From Nitrospira sp. (GTDB lineage Bacteria; Nitrospirota; Nitrospiria; Nitrospirales; Nitrospiraceae), in assembly GCA_025935475.1 (NCBI GenBank), contig JAICVE010000034.1, forward strand, positions 1-13,253: a stretch of 13,253 nt of DNA. The letters are read 5' to 3'. This document shows positions 1-6,848 of the stretch, one piece after another. Every line of letters starts with the position of its first letter. Position 1 is the stretch's first letter. The notes beneath the pieces were generated by a model. It searched no databases, was not told the DNA's origin, and saw only the letters and a list, made by a program, of their open reading frames with translations. The translations under genes were made by a program, and so were the position numbers.

Positions 1-40
1 ACCTTGATCTTACGGCATCGTATCTGCCATCGTTCGAGCC

Positions 41-1486
41 ATGCGGGACAGACCGCTCGTGCTCTATCTTGTCGCGACCGTGTGTGGAGTTGGAGCGTTG
101 ATTGCCAACTCCGCATTGCACGCGCTGTGGCCTGAGTGGCATTGGCACCATGAGCCACTCCATTCCACCATAGAAGCCGTTGGAGGCCTGGTCGCCATCG
201 CGACGGGCATCGTGTTGCTGCAGACACGGGACGACATTGCCGCGGGCAAGTATCGAATGTTAGCCGCGGGATTTCTCGGCATGGGCATTCTCGAGGAGTT
301 TCATGCGATTGTCCCACCGGGCAACGGCTTCGTCCTGTTTCGGAACTTGGCCAGCCTCGCCGGCAGCCTCGGGTTCGTGATGGTCTGGCGATCTGCCCGG
401 ACTGATTTATCGCTTCAGCGTCGGCATTCTTGGATCGTTGCAACTGGTGCCGTGGTGATTGGCACGTGGTTTTTGATTTTTCCGAACGTCATCCCTGAAA
501 TGGTCAGGAATGGCGAATTTACCTCCCTGGCAGTCGCACCGCAAATCCTCACCTGTATCTTGTTTCTGTCAGCTGGGGGACGTTTGTTGGAGGAATACCG
601 ACGCTCGGGCCGGTCAGAAGATGCACTCTTCTCGAGTCTGGCCCTCCTCTATGGTCTGGCGGAATTTGTGTTTCTCTCCTCAATTCCTTGGGACAACCGC
701 TGGTGGTTTTGGCATGCTCTACGCCTGATCGCCTGTTTGCTTGCGCTAGCCTACATCAGTCGGAAGTATTTTCAGGTCACTTCCGATCTGCAGACGGCTT
801 TGGAGCAAACGCTTCTGGCCAAGGAGACGCTGAGTCAAAGCGAGGCGCGGCTCCGTCAGCTGTTCGACGAGCGCGAGCGGATGGCCCAAGACCTGCACGA
901 CAGCACTATCCAGTCCCTTTTTGCCCTTGGCCTCGGGCTGGAGCGCTGTCAGCGTCTCGTGGCCGAGAGCCACCAGGAGGTCGCCGCGCAGTTGGGCCGA
1001 GGCGTAGCGAATGTACAAACTGTCATCCGGGACCTTCGTGGATACATCCTCGGTTTGGAGCCGCTGGTCTCCAATGGGCGCGCACTCGAAGCAGCGCTGG
1101 TCACCTTGGTCGATGACATGAACAATGCGTCCCATCGCCATTTCCGATTAGAGGTGAATTCCACGGCCGTAGACCGACTTACTGCCGCACAGGTGCAACA
1201 CCTGTTGCCCATTGCCAGGGAAGCCATGAGCAATAGTCTGCGTCACTCCGGTGCGCATGCTGGTACCATCTCGCTCACACTGCACGAGGGATGGGTTCGT
1301 CTGGTCGTGGAAGATCATGGGGTAGGGTTCGATGCTGCGACGCTTCAGCGGCATGGTCACGGACTCACGAATATGGAAACACGCGTCAAAAAGCTGGGCG
1401 GTCGTCTGGAGGTGGCCTCCGGTGCCGGTCAAGGGACGCGGATTGTGTGTGACTTTCCTCAGGAGCGGAATGACGTCAACATCTGA
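41..1486 (+). CDS. Membrane sensor histidine kinase, NarX/DesK-like (HisKA_3), MASE3-like sensor
   Basis: Sensor kinase of a two-component system, expected to autophosphorylate on His and pass the phosphate to the regulator encoded next. Residues about 6-240 form seven or eight hydrophobic segments. The pattern around H41-S-T-I-E and E85-E-F-H88 resembles the MASE3 membrane sensor domain (inference from remembered motifs). A helical linker (about 247-280) leads to a HisKA_3 dimerisation domain with M281-A-Q-D-L-H-D, so H286 is the likely phospho-acceptor. The ATPase part shows an N-box (R393-E-A-M-S-N398), a D425-H-G-V-G-F G1 box and a G439-H-G-L-T-N-M G2 box. All key residues are present and the length is normal. 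An in-frame stop at 5-7 and no other start before 41 fix the N-terminus, although no clear Shine-Dalgarno is visible. The 3' end overlaps the regulator by 17 bases, so the two are almost surely co-translated. Confidence 0.93.
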   Translation: MRDRPLVLYLVATVCGVGALIANSALHALWPEWHWHHEPLHSTIEAVGGLVAIATGIVLLQTRDDIAAGKYRMLAAGFLGMGILEEFHAIVPPGNGFVLFRNLASLAGSLGFVMVWRSARTDLSLQRRHSWIVATGAVVIGTWFLIFPNVIPEMVRNGEFTSLAVAPQILTCILFLSAGGRLLEEYRRSGRSEDALFSSLALLYGLAEFVFLSSIPWDNRWWFWHALRLIACLLALAYISRKYFQVTSDLQTALEQTLLAKETLSQSEARLRQLFDERERMAQDLHDSTIQSLFALGLGLERCQRLVAESHQEVAAQLGRGVANVQTVIRDLRGYILGLEPLVSNGRALEAALVTLVDDMNNASHRHFRLEVNSTAVDRLTAAQVQHLLPIAREAMSNSLRHSGAHAGTISLTLHEGWVRLVVEDHGVGFDAATLQRHGHGLTNMETRVKKLGGRLEVASGAGQGTRIVCDFPQERNDVNI

Positions 1487-2135
1487 ATCGAAACCCATCA
1501 CACTCTTATTGGTGGACGATCACGAAGTTCTTCGTATCGGGCTGCGCACATTATTCACGGAGGCCGGAAATTTCCAGGTTGTCGGCGAGGCCGGAACCAT
1601 GGCCGCGGCGGTGGCGGATGCGCTGAGACTGAATCCGAACATCATCTTGATGGACGTCAGACTGCCGGACGGGAGCGGAATCGACGCGTGTCGCACGATT
1701 CGAGCCGCCCGTTCCGAGACACGCGTGCTGTTCTTGACCTCGTTCGCGGACGATGAGGCGGTGCTCGCCACCATTCTGGCAGGAGCCGATGGCTTTCTCT
1801 TGAAAGAAGTCAGTAGCGAGCAGCTGATCGAGGCGGTCAAAGCGGTCTCCCAAGGACGATCGATCCTGGATCCGGCCGTTACACAGCGCGTGCTCACTAA
1901 AGTGCGCTCTCTTGCCGTGCCTGCCTCACAGGACAAACGGGAGCCGCTGTCGCCGCAGGAAGAACGCGTATTAGCGTTGGTCGCCGAAGGAAAGACCAAT
2001 AAAGAAATCGCCGTGGCGTTGACCTTGAGCGACAAGACCGTCGGACATTACCTCGAGAACATCTTCCAGAAACTGCAAGTCAATCGCCGCGCGCAAGCCG
2101 CTGTCTATTTCACCCAACAGCGCCCCAAGCCGTAG
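1470..2135 (+). CDS. NarL/LuxR-family DNA-binding response regulator
   Basis: Partner of the upstream kinase and probable transcription factor, 221 residues. The receiver domain (about 10-125) has acidic D16-D17, phospho-acceptor D62 in L-M-D-V-R-L-P-D-G, switch residue T90 and K112 in G-F-L-L-K. A linker is followed by a LuxR/GerE helix-turn-helix (about 158-212) with L-S-P-Q-E-E-R-V-L and E-G-K-T-N-K-E-I-A followed by S-D-K-T-V. The latter is the pattern of DevR/LiaR-like regulators. The frame is open further upstream to 1332, but that part only shadows the kinase. ATG at 1470 follows AGGAG at 1461-1465 and gives the normal family N-terminus. The start lies inside the kinase gene, as in translationally coupled pairs. 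The targets are unknown; the DsrE/TlpA genes just downstream are the obvious first guess. Confidence 0.95.
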   Translation: MTSTSESKPITLLLVDDHEVLRIGLRTLFTEAGNFQVVGEAGTMAAAVADALRLNPNIILMDVRLPDGSGIDACRTIRAARSETRVLFLTSFADDEAVLATILAGADGFLLKEVSSEQLIEAVKAVSQGRSILDPAVTQRVLTKVRSLAVPASQDKREPLSPQEERVLALVAEGKTNKEIAVALTLSDKTVGHYLENIFQKLQVNRRAQAAVYFTQQRPKP

Positions 2136-2161
2136 GGGCATCTGCCCCCAGGGCATAGGGG
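2133..2161. promoter_or_regulatory. Inverted-repeat cluster: candidate operator or weak terminator hairpin
   Basis: Starting at the regulator's stop codon there is an 8-2-8 inverted repeat, TAGGGGCA-tc-TGCCCCCA (2133-2150), with a single mismatched pair. It overlaps a second inverted repeat, TGCCC-cca-GGGCA (2143-2155), and TAGGGG recurs at 2156-2161. NarL-type regulators are known to bind paired heptamers separated by 2 bp, so this could be a site for the adjacent regulator in front of dsrE/tlpA. As RNA it could instead fold into a hairpin ending the regulator mRNA, but no T-run follows (only gaaaaatag). The repeat itself is seen directly; its function is inferred. Confidence 0.4.
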
Positions 2162-2273
2162 AAAAATAGTCACACGGGCATCGCGATCCTCCCTACCGAG
2201 CTCTGTGCTCAGTCAGTAAGATGAGATCATGTGATCGGTGCCACACTACATGTCTTCTATCAAGGAGGGTGTC

Positions 2274-2741
2274 ATGCCTAGACTCACGAACAACCATATG
2301 CGGGTGCTGTGCTTCATCTGTGCGATCGCAGTTCCGTCGGCACTCGCTCTGAACCCAGATCAAGCGATGGCAGCTGCCGACAAGGTGAAGGTGCTCTATC
2401 ACGTCGATGGAAAAGATCCGGAGGTGGCAAAATACGCCTTGGCCCTCATCAATAAGCACATCGACGCCGAAGGCGGGCCAGACAAAATTGACGTCGAACT
2501 GGTCGTTCATGGGCCTGCACTCGAGTTGTTCGAAAAGGATAGGATGGATGCGGAAATGACGAAACGGTTCGACCAAATTATCGAGAAGGGGGTAAAGGCC
2601 GAGATGTGCCAGGTTTCGATGAAAGCATTCGGCAAGACCATTGAAAACTTGGCGAAGGGATTCGTCGCCACGTTGCATCCGGTCGCCGTGAAGCGTATCG
2701 CCGATCTGCAGCAGCAAGGCTATCTCTACATTAAGCCATAA
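2274..2741 (+). CDS. Exported DsrE/DsrF-like family protein
   Basis: Small DsrE/F-like protein (155 residues) with an apparent signal peptide: a hydrophobic stretch at about 10-26, then A-M-A-A-A-D around 31-36. It should therefore act in the periplasm, unlike the cytoplasmic DsrEFH/TusBCD sulfur carriers. The domain runs from V-K-V-L-Y-H-V-D (about 38) through L-V-V-H-G-P (77-81) to the C-terminal L-Q-Q-Q-G-Y-L-Y-I-K-P, which is typical of this subfamily. C112 in M-C-Q-V-S-M is the only cysteine in the mature part and sits where family members often have one. The start is the ATG after AAGGAGG at 2262-2268 with a 5-base gap. A GTG at 2238 is in frame but lacks such a site. The tlpA-like gene follows after 13 bases, so they form one operon. 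The substrate is unknown. Confidence 0.85.
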   Translation: MPRLTNNHMRVLCFICAIAVPSALALNPDQAMAAADKVKVLYHVDGKDPEVAKYALALINKHIDAEGGPDKIDVELVVHGPALELFEKDRMDAEMTKRFDQIIEKGVKAEMCQVSMKAFGKTIENLAKGFVATLHPVAVKRIADLQQQGYLYIKP

Positions 2742-2754
2742 CGAGGAGAGGACC

Positions 2755-3255
2755 ATGCGTCGGATCATCCTGGGCATCACCATGTTCCTGACCTCGCTGT
2801 GGATTGTAATGGAATTACGCGCAGAGGCGGCCGGCGCTCCGGCTCCCGCTTTTGAATTGGTAACGTTCGCGGGGGAGTCCTACAGCAACGTCTCGCTAGG
2901 GGGTCGGCCGATGTTGCTGGTCTTCTGGGCGCCCTGGTGCAAGGTGTGTCAGCGTGAACTGCCGGCGCTGACCGAATGGTATCAGCGAGACAGGCCGGGG
3001 AAGGTGGGAATCGTCTCGATCGGATTCGCCGATACCAGAACACACGTAGAACGGTTCGTGAAAGAACGACCCGGGACGTTCATCTATCCGACGGCGTATG
3101 ACGAAGATCGCTGGGTGGCGCAGGCCTTCAAGGTGAACGCGACTCCAACATACGTGCTCTTGGATGCTCAAGGAAGTATCCTACTGGTCCATCGAGGTGG
3201 AGGGGTGCTTCAGAACCCCCAGTTCCGTGAGTTGTTGTCAGGTCTGGAGAGGTAG
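2755..3255 (+). CDS. TlpA/ResA-like thiol-disulfide oxidoreductase
   Basis: Thioredoxin-fold protein of the TlpA/ResA/AhpC-TSA group, 166 residues. An N-terminal hydrophobic segment (about 4-20) serves as signal peptide or membrane anchor and places the catalytic domain outside the cytoplasm. The active site is W61-C62-K-V-C65 in F-W-A-P-W-C-K-V-C, and the cis-proline loop is N-A-T-P131-T-Y. The usual beta-alpha elements follow, ending with V-L-L-D-A-Q-G and L-V-H-R-G-G. Length is normal. GAGGAGAGG at 2743-2751 provides the ribosome binding site. It lies 13 bases after the dsrE-like gene, suggesting that it reduces or oxidises a thiol on that protein, for example C112, or acts with it on a shared sulfur or cytochrome-maturation substrate (inference). 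The 3' end converges on the reductase gene with a 16-base gap. Confidence 0.92.
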   Translation: MRRIILGITMFLTSLWIVMELRAEAAGAPAPAFELVTFAGESYSNVSLGGRPMLLVFWAPWCKVCQRELPALTEWYQRDRPGKVGIVSIGFADTRTHVERFVKERPGTFIYPTAYDEDRWVAQAFKVNATPTYVLLDAQGSILLVHRGGGVLQNPQFRELLSGLER

Positions 3256-3271
3256 GACAGAAGTACTCTCT

Positions 3272-3946
3272 CTAGGCTTCACGCTTCAACTTCTCGCGGC
3301 GTGCCAGCTCGGTGGCTGAAGGCTCGAGTGTGCCGCCGATGGTGCCTGTCTTCACCTCGCCATTGCGAACGTAAGTCGCGGCGATGAGCCCGTTCGGCGA
3401 GACGGCGCTGTGCGTTAGTTTGAACGCGCGCGGCTGGCTGTCCCCGCTGAACAGCCGTTTGCCTTTGCCGAGCAGCAGGGGGAAGGTGAACGTGCGGATC
3501 TCGTCAACGAGGCCCGCGGCGAGCAACACATGCACAAGCTCCGTGCTGCCTTGCGTGACGAGGACGGAGCCGTCTTCCTGTTTGAGTTTCGCGACGTCCC
3601 TTGCGGCGTCGCGTAGGGCCACTGAGCCTTGCCATTTCAGGTCCACGCCTTTGCGCGTCGCTACGTACTTGGTGATCCGGTTGAAGGTCTTGGCGATGTC
3701 GTCGGCCGGGCCGCCTTCGGCGTAGGGCCAATACGCGGCGAAGATATCGTAGGTGCGGCGCCCGAGCAGCAGGTCGAACGGCTCGCCGAACAACTTCCCG
3801 AGTTCTTCGTCGAAAACCGGGTCGTTACCGAGGGAAGCGGTCCAGCCGCCGAACTTGAACCCACCGGTGGGGTCTTCTTCCGGCCCGCCGGGGGCTTGCA
3901 TCACGCCGTCCATTGAAACCATCGCGCCGACAATCACTTTTCTCAT
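3272..3946 (-). CDS. Dihydrofolate reductase-fold (RibD C-terminal domain) family protein
   Basis: Stand-alone RibD_C/DHFR-fold protein, 224 residues, a family of NADPH-dependent reductases with mostly unknown substrates. Visible marks are K3-V-I-V-G-A-M-V-S-M-D-G-V at the N-terminus, L-L-L-G-R-R-T-Y (59-66) followed by Y-W-P, V-T-Q-G-S-T-E-L (130-137) as the nucleotide-binding loop, and G-L-V-D-E-I with F-P-L-L-L-G-K-G-K-R-L-F (about 145-166). A charged tail of about 30 residues follows the fold. The start is ATG at 3946, preceded by AAAGGAGG (3954-3961) with a 7-base gap; the open frame to 3964 is only upstream extension. It lies alone on the minus strand, 194 bases after the serine hydrolase, and is probably transcribed separately. 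It is not expected to be the essential folate enzyme. Confidence 0.88.
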   Translation of the reverse strand: MRKVIVGAMVSMDGVMQAPGGPEEDPTGGFKFGGWTASLGNDPVFDEELGKLFGEPFDLLLGRRTYDIFAAYWPYAEGGPADDIAKTFNRITKYVATRKGVDLKWQGSVALRDAARDVAKLKQEDGSVLVTQGSTELVHVLLAAGLVDEIRTFTFPLLLGKGKRLFSGDSQPRAFKLTHSAVSPNGLIAATYVRNGEVKTGTIGGTLEPSATELARREKLKREA

Positions 3947-4140
3947 TACCAATCCTCCTTTCAATAAACTGGATTCAAGACACTTCAGAAGCTATAGGCT
4001 TGTGAGACGCTGTGCTTGACTTATAGTCGTCTGCAATGATGACGATCGACATCGCAGCGGAGGGGGAGTGGCGTGCTGAGACTATATAAAGGTGTGCGCG
4101 GGAGAGCAGACCGGAGGGGGTGCGTCGGCCGCATTGTACC

Positions 4141-5376
4141 TCATGGCAAATTCAGAATATCCTTTTTCTCCCCCAGTATGTCTCCATTGTTCTCCCCCCG
4201 GCGAAGCGCGGCGCACACCGCGAGCTCGTAGATCCTGCGCAGCTCCGCGAAGCGCGTCTCGTCCCGCTCAGGCGTAATTTGCCCGTTGATCGAAACTACG
4301 ACAGACCGCCTTCCGTCGGCTGTGGCTGCAATAAACTGCGTGTAACCGGCTGTGTTACCGGTATGGCCATACACTGTGCCGCAGGTCGTTTCATAGCGGA
4401 ACAATGCGAGGCCCGCGGAATTCACGCCGGGTCCGGGCGGTTCCGACTTGCCGCCCTGCTGGAACTGAAACTGTGCTGCGCGTGTCTTCTGGTCTAGGAG
4501 AGCACCACCCACATACCCGCGCACGAAGAGGATCGTGTCAGCCGGTGTCGATACGATACCGCCGGAGGCCCAAGTCCAGCCTGCAGCGAAAAACTTGCTC
4601 ACATCTGACGGCGGATTTTCTTTCACTTCGTAGCCCGGGACATACGGTCGTGGTATGTCAGAATCGTTCGGCAGGCTGGTGCGCTTCATGTTGAGCGGGT
4701 GGTAGACACGGTCCTTGAGCACTTCCTCGTACGGCTGGTTGGCTGCGGCCTCGACCATGAGACCGACAATAATATTGTCGGAGTTGGAATAGCGATATTG
4801 CGTGCCGGGGTCGAAGGACGGCGGCTTGCCGGCGATGAACGCAAGCAATTCGCGCGGTGACGGAGGGACCTGCAGGGACGCGAAGAGAGCGTTGAGGAAC
4901 GCGTCCTCTCGGCTGAAGTCAAGGATGCCGCTGGTATGGTTGAGGAGTTGGGCAAGCGTCACGGGCCACCAGGTCTGCGGCAGCTCGGGCAACCATTGAC
5001 GGATGCTATCGTCAAGGGAGAGTTGTCCGCTCGTCACGAGCGAGAGCGCAGCGGCTCCGCTGAACGCTTTCGCAACGCTCGCGAGACGCATGTGATCGTG
5101 GATGTGGATCGCCCTCTTCGATTCGAGATTCGCGTACCCCGCCGTGTGCACATCGATCGATTTCCCTCGAGCCACAACCACGATGATACCGGGCGCGCTC
5201 CCTTCGCCGGACACGAAGCGCTCCAGCGCGCGCTGCAGTGCACCCTCGTCTTCATCTCCCGCCGAGGCGAGATTCATACCGAAGGTCAGACACGCAGCGG
5301 CAGCGAGTACGACGAGGAACTTGACCGCGGAGCGTGATCGGATGTGCATCGTTTCCACTCTCATAGGTGTTCTCAA
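4141..5376 (-). CDS. Exported serine hydrolase, class C beta-lactamase/D-Ala-D-Ala peptidase fold
   Basis: Penicillin-binding-protein-like serine hydrolase (Beta-lactamase, PF00144 type), 411 residues from the TTG start. A signal peptide (hydrophobic core about 19-33, then N-L-A-S-A-G) exports it. Catalytic motifs are S100-V-A-K103, Y196-S-N198 and H338-T-G340, with the family box L-L-N-H-T-S-G at 144-150. All three are intact. The exact substrate (peptidoglycan peptide, D-amino-acid peptide or ester) cannot be told. Start choice is uncertain. TTG at 5376 has AGGA seven bases upstream, overlapping the stop of the AraC gene. ATG at 5364 and ATG at 5349 are also in frame and 5349 would give a more standard signal peptide. 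The gap to the AraC gene is 9 bases from the TTG start, so coupling with that regulator is likely. Confidence 0.9.
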   Translation of the reverse strand: MRTPMRVETMHIRSRSAVKFLVVLAAAACLTFGMNLASAGDEDEGALQRALERFVSGEGSAPGIIVVVARGKSIDVHTAGYANLESKRAIHIHDHMRLASVAKAFSGAAALSLVTSGQLSLDDSIRQWLPELPQTWWPVTLAQLLNHTSGILDFSREDAFLNALFASLQVPPSPRELLAFIAGKPPSFDPGTQYRYSNSDNIIVGLMVEAAANQPYEEVLKDRVYHPLNMKRTSLPNDSDIPRPYVPGYEVKENPPSDVSKFFAAGWTWASGGIVSTPADTILFVRGYVGGALLDQKTRAAQFQFQQGGKSEPPGPGVNSAGLALFRYETTCGTVYGHTGNTAGYTQFIAATADGRRSVVVSINGQITPERDETRFAELRRIYELAVCAALRRGENNGDILGEKKDILNLP

Positions 5377-5385
5377 GGCAGGTTC

Positions 5386-6417
5386 CTAAGCTTCGGTCGT
5401 TTCATGGCGTCGCACGACGACCTTCCCCAACACACGACTGCTGCCTCTCCTCCGGACTGTTCGCGATCGGGAGCGGAATTGGGCTGGCGGGAGGCCGAAT
5501 TCACGTTTAAAGGCGCGGTTGAACGAGGCCTCCGACTCGTAGCCAACCTCAGCGCCTATGGACGCCACGCCGCTGCTCGTGGAGGTGAGCATCTGGGCGC
5601 CGAGCTGAAGCCGCCAACGTGTGAGATAGGCAATAGGGGTGTCCGAGATGTAACGTCGAAACCGCTCCGCTAGTACGGTACGCGAAGTGCCGACCTCTTT
5701 CGCGAGTGAAGCAATCGTCCAAGGATGGGCGGGTTGGCGATGAAGTAAGGCCAAAGCCTTCCCGACTTCTGGATCGCGCACACCAGCTAGCCACCCCGTT
5801 TGTCCCGACGGAAGATTTTCGATATACCGTCGCAGCGTTTCGACGAACAGCACTTCAGACAACTTAGCGAGCACCGCCCCACAACCAGGTCTGGACGCAT
5901 CCACATTATCCACTGAATAGCGGATGGAACGTTCCAGCCACTCACCTGACGGATCGTCGCGAATACTGACCTTAAAAATGGGTGGCAGTGCACCAAGAAA
6001 CACTCGGCTCAGCTGCGGATCGCAGGACAAGTAGCCGCAGACGAATCTCGTCAGTTCCCCCCCTCCGCCCATGCGGGATACTTTAAGACCTTGTGAGAGG
6101 ACTTGGTCCAGCACTTGTGAACGGTCCACAGCTTTGATCGGCGGACCGTTTCCCAAGATGTGTGGATTACCGCTCGGAACAATGAGGATGTCCCCCGCGT
6201 TCAGCGGAAGCTGCCGGTCATCGCCCTCGAGATTTGCATAGCCGCTGCCCTGAGTCAGCAGGTGAAAGATAATCACGTGCTGGGCGTTTGGCGAAAGATG
6301 CGAATTCACGCACTGCGCGTCAACCGAGTGCGCGCACCAGGGCGCTGAAAACTCAGCGTTGTAGAAAAGGGCTCCATTGAGCTTCACGGCTTTGAGGACT
6401 TCCGACAGGACTTCCAT
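5386..6417 (-). CDS. AraC-family transcriptional regulator with cupin sensor domain
   Basis: One-component regulator of 343 residues. The N-terminal half (about 15-150) is a cupin-like ligand domain of the Cupin_6 type, with V-I-I-F-H-L-L and A-G-D-I-L-I-V-P-S-G-N-P-H. The C-terminal 100 residues hold the two AraC helix-turn-helix units, W-T-I-A-S-L-A-K-E-V-G-T-S and the signature G-Y-E-S-E-A-S-F-N-R-A-F-K-R-E-F-G. A basic tail of about 28 residues follows. ATG at 6417 gives the usual family beginning (M-E-V-L-S-E-V-L). The frame stays open upstream to a TTG at 6525, but that region contains a likely promoter. No strong ribosome binding site is seen. It is followed closely by the serine hydrolase and probably forms a bicistronic unit with it. 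Such cupin/AraC proteins often control a neighbouring gene; the effector is unknown. Confidence 0.9.
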   Translation of the reverse strand: MEVLSEVLKAVKLNGALFYNAEFSAPWCAHSVDAQCVNSHLSPNAQHVIIFHLLTQGSGYANLEGDDRQLPLNAGDILIVPSGNPHILGNGPPIKAVDRSQVLDQVLSQGLKVSRMGGGGELTRFVCGYLSCDPQLSRVFLGALPPIFKVSIRDDPSGEWLERSIRYSVDNVDASRPGCGAVLAKLSEVLFVETLRRYIENLPSGQTGWLAGVRDPEVGKALALLHRQPAHPWTIASLAKEVGTSRTVLAERFRRYISDTPIAYLTRWRLQLGAQMLTSTSSGVASIGAEVGYESEASFNRAFKREFGLPPAQFRSRSRTVRRRGSSRVLGKVVVRRHETTEA

Positions 6418-6473
6418 GCAGGCACCATGAGGCAGGCGCGGACTCTCGGCAAAATTCCTCGAACGAGCGGGCA

Positions 6474-6504
6474 AGTATAGTGCCGTGGAATGAGTCCCTG
6501 TCAA
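6474..6504 (-). promoter_or_regulatory. Candidate sigma70-type promoter for the AraC-family gene
   Basis: On the minus strand TTGACA (6499-6504) and TATACT (6474-6479) are separated by 19 bases. Both hexamers are good matches to consensus; the spacer is 2 bases longer than ideal. Transcription would start near 6465, leaving a leader of roughly 50 bases before ATG 6417. This also argues against the upstream TTG start at 6525. Confidence 0.45.
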
Positions 6505-6842
6505 GAGAGCCGAACTCCCGGACAAGAGCCTACCAACAAACTCCTTTTATAGTGCGACGCATCCACACAGCAGAGATGTCGAGGTCTGAATACCATGCGA
6601 GAGAAGGTCAATGTGGCTCACACCGCACCATCGAATGGGGTGTTCCTATGCATTGCAAGGCGCGGCATCACGACAGCGCGCGCAAGACGGGCATTGCAGT
6701 GCTATCGGTTCAAAGGCGCGGAAGAGACATGTCCACAGAACGCTCCGATCTTGCCATGTGCCCGAAGCCCTCCGTGGTGAGTCAGCTTCATGAGCGCAGA
6801 GAGTCCGAGTTCAGGAGAGATGAGATATTTCCAACAGGAGGG
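6505..6842. other. Non-coding interval between divergent genes
   Basis: About 340 bases lie between the AraC promoter and the ribosome binding site of the lipoprotein gene. Several short open frames cross it on the plus strand, and one of them is continuous with the lipoprotein frame back to 6480. None has a convincing ribosome binding site or recognisable protein. Near 6500-6530 two similar strings, gtcaagagagcc and gacaagagcc, form a loose direct repeat. The promoter of the lipoprotein gene should be here, but I cannot point to a convincing -35/-10 pair. Confidence 0.5.
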
Positions 6843-6848
6843 ATGGCG

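Noticed and set aside
1332..1469. Upstream extension of the response-regulator frame into the kinase gene
   Set aside because: It merely runs out of frame through the kinase ATPase domain; the ATG at 1470 has a ribosome binding site and the normal family N-terminus.
2225..2236. GATCA-tg-TGATC inverted repeat upstream of the dsrE-like gene, resembling a Crp/Fnr-type site
   Set aside because: Arms and spacing do not match TTGAT-N4-ATCAA or TGTGA-N6-TCACA; too short to call.
3947..4140. Possible small RNA or promoter array with GACT-tat-AGTC and CTATAG strings
   Set aside because: Only 4-base arms and no coherent -35/-10 pair or terminator; likely just the promoter region of the reductase gene.
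4092..4497. Plus-strand frames near the end of the serine hydrolase gene
   Set aside because: They are antisense shadows of a well-supported gene with intact catalytic motifs.
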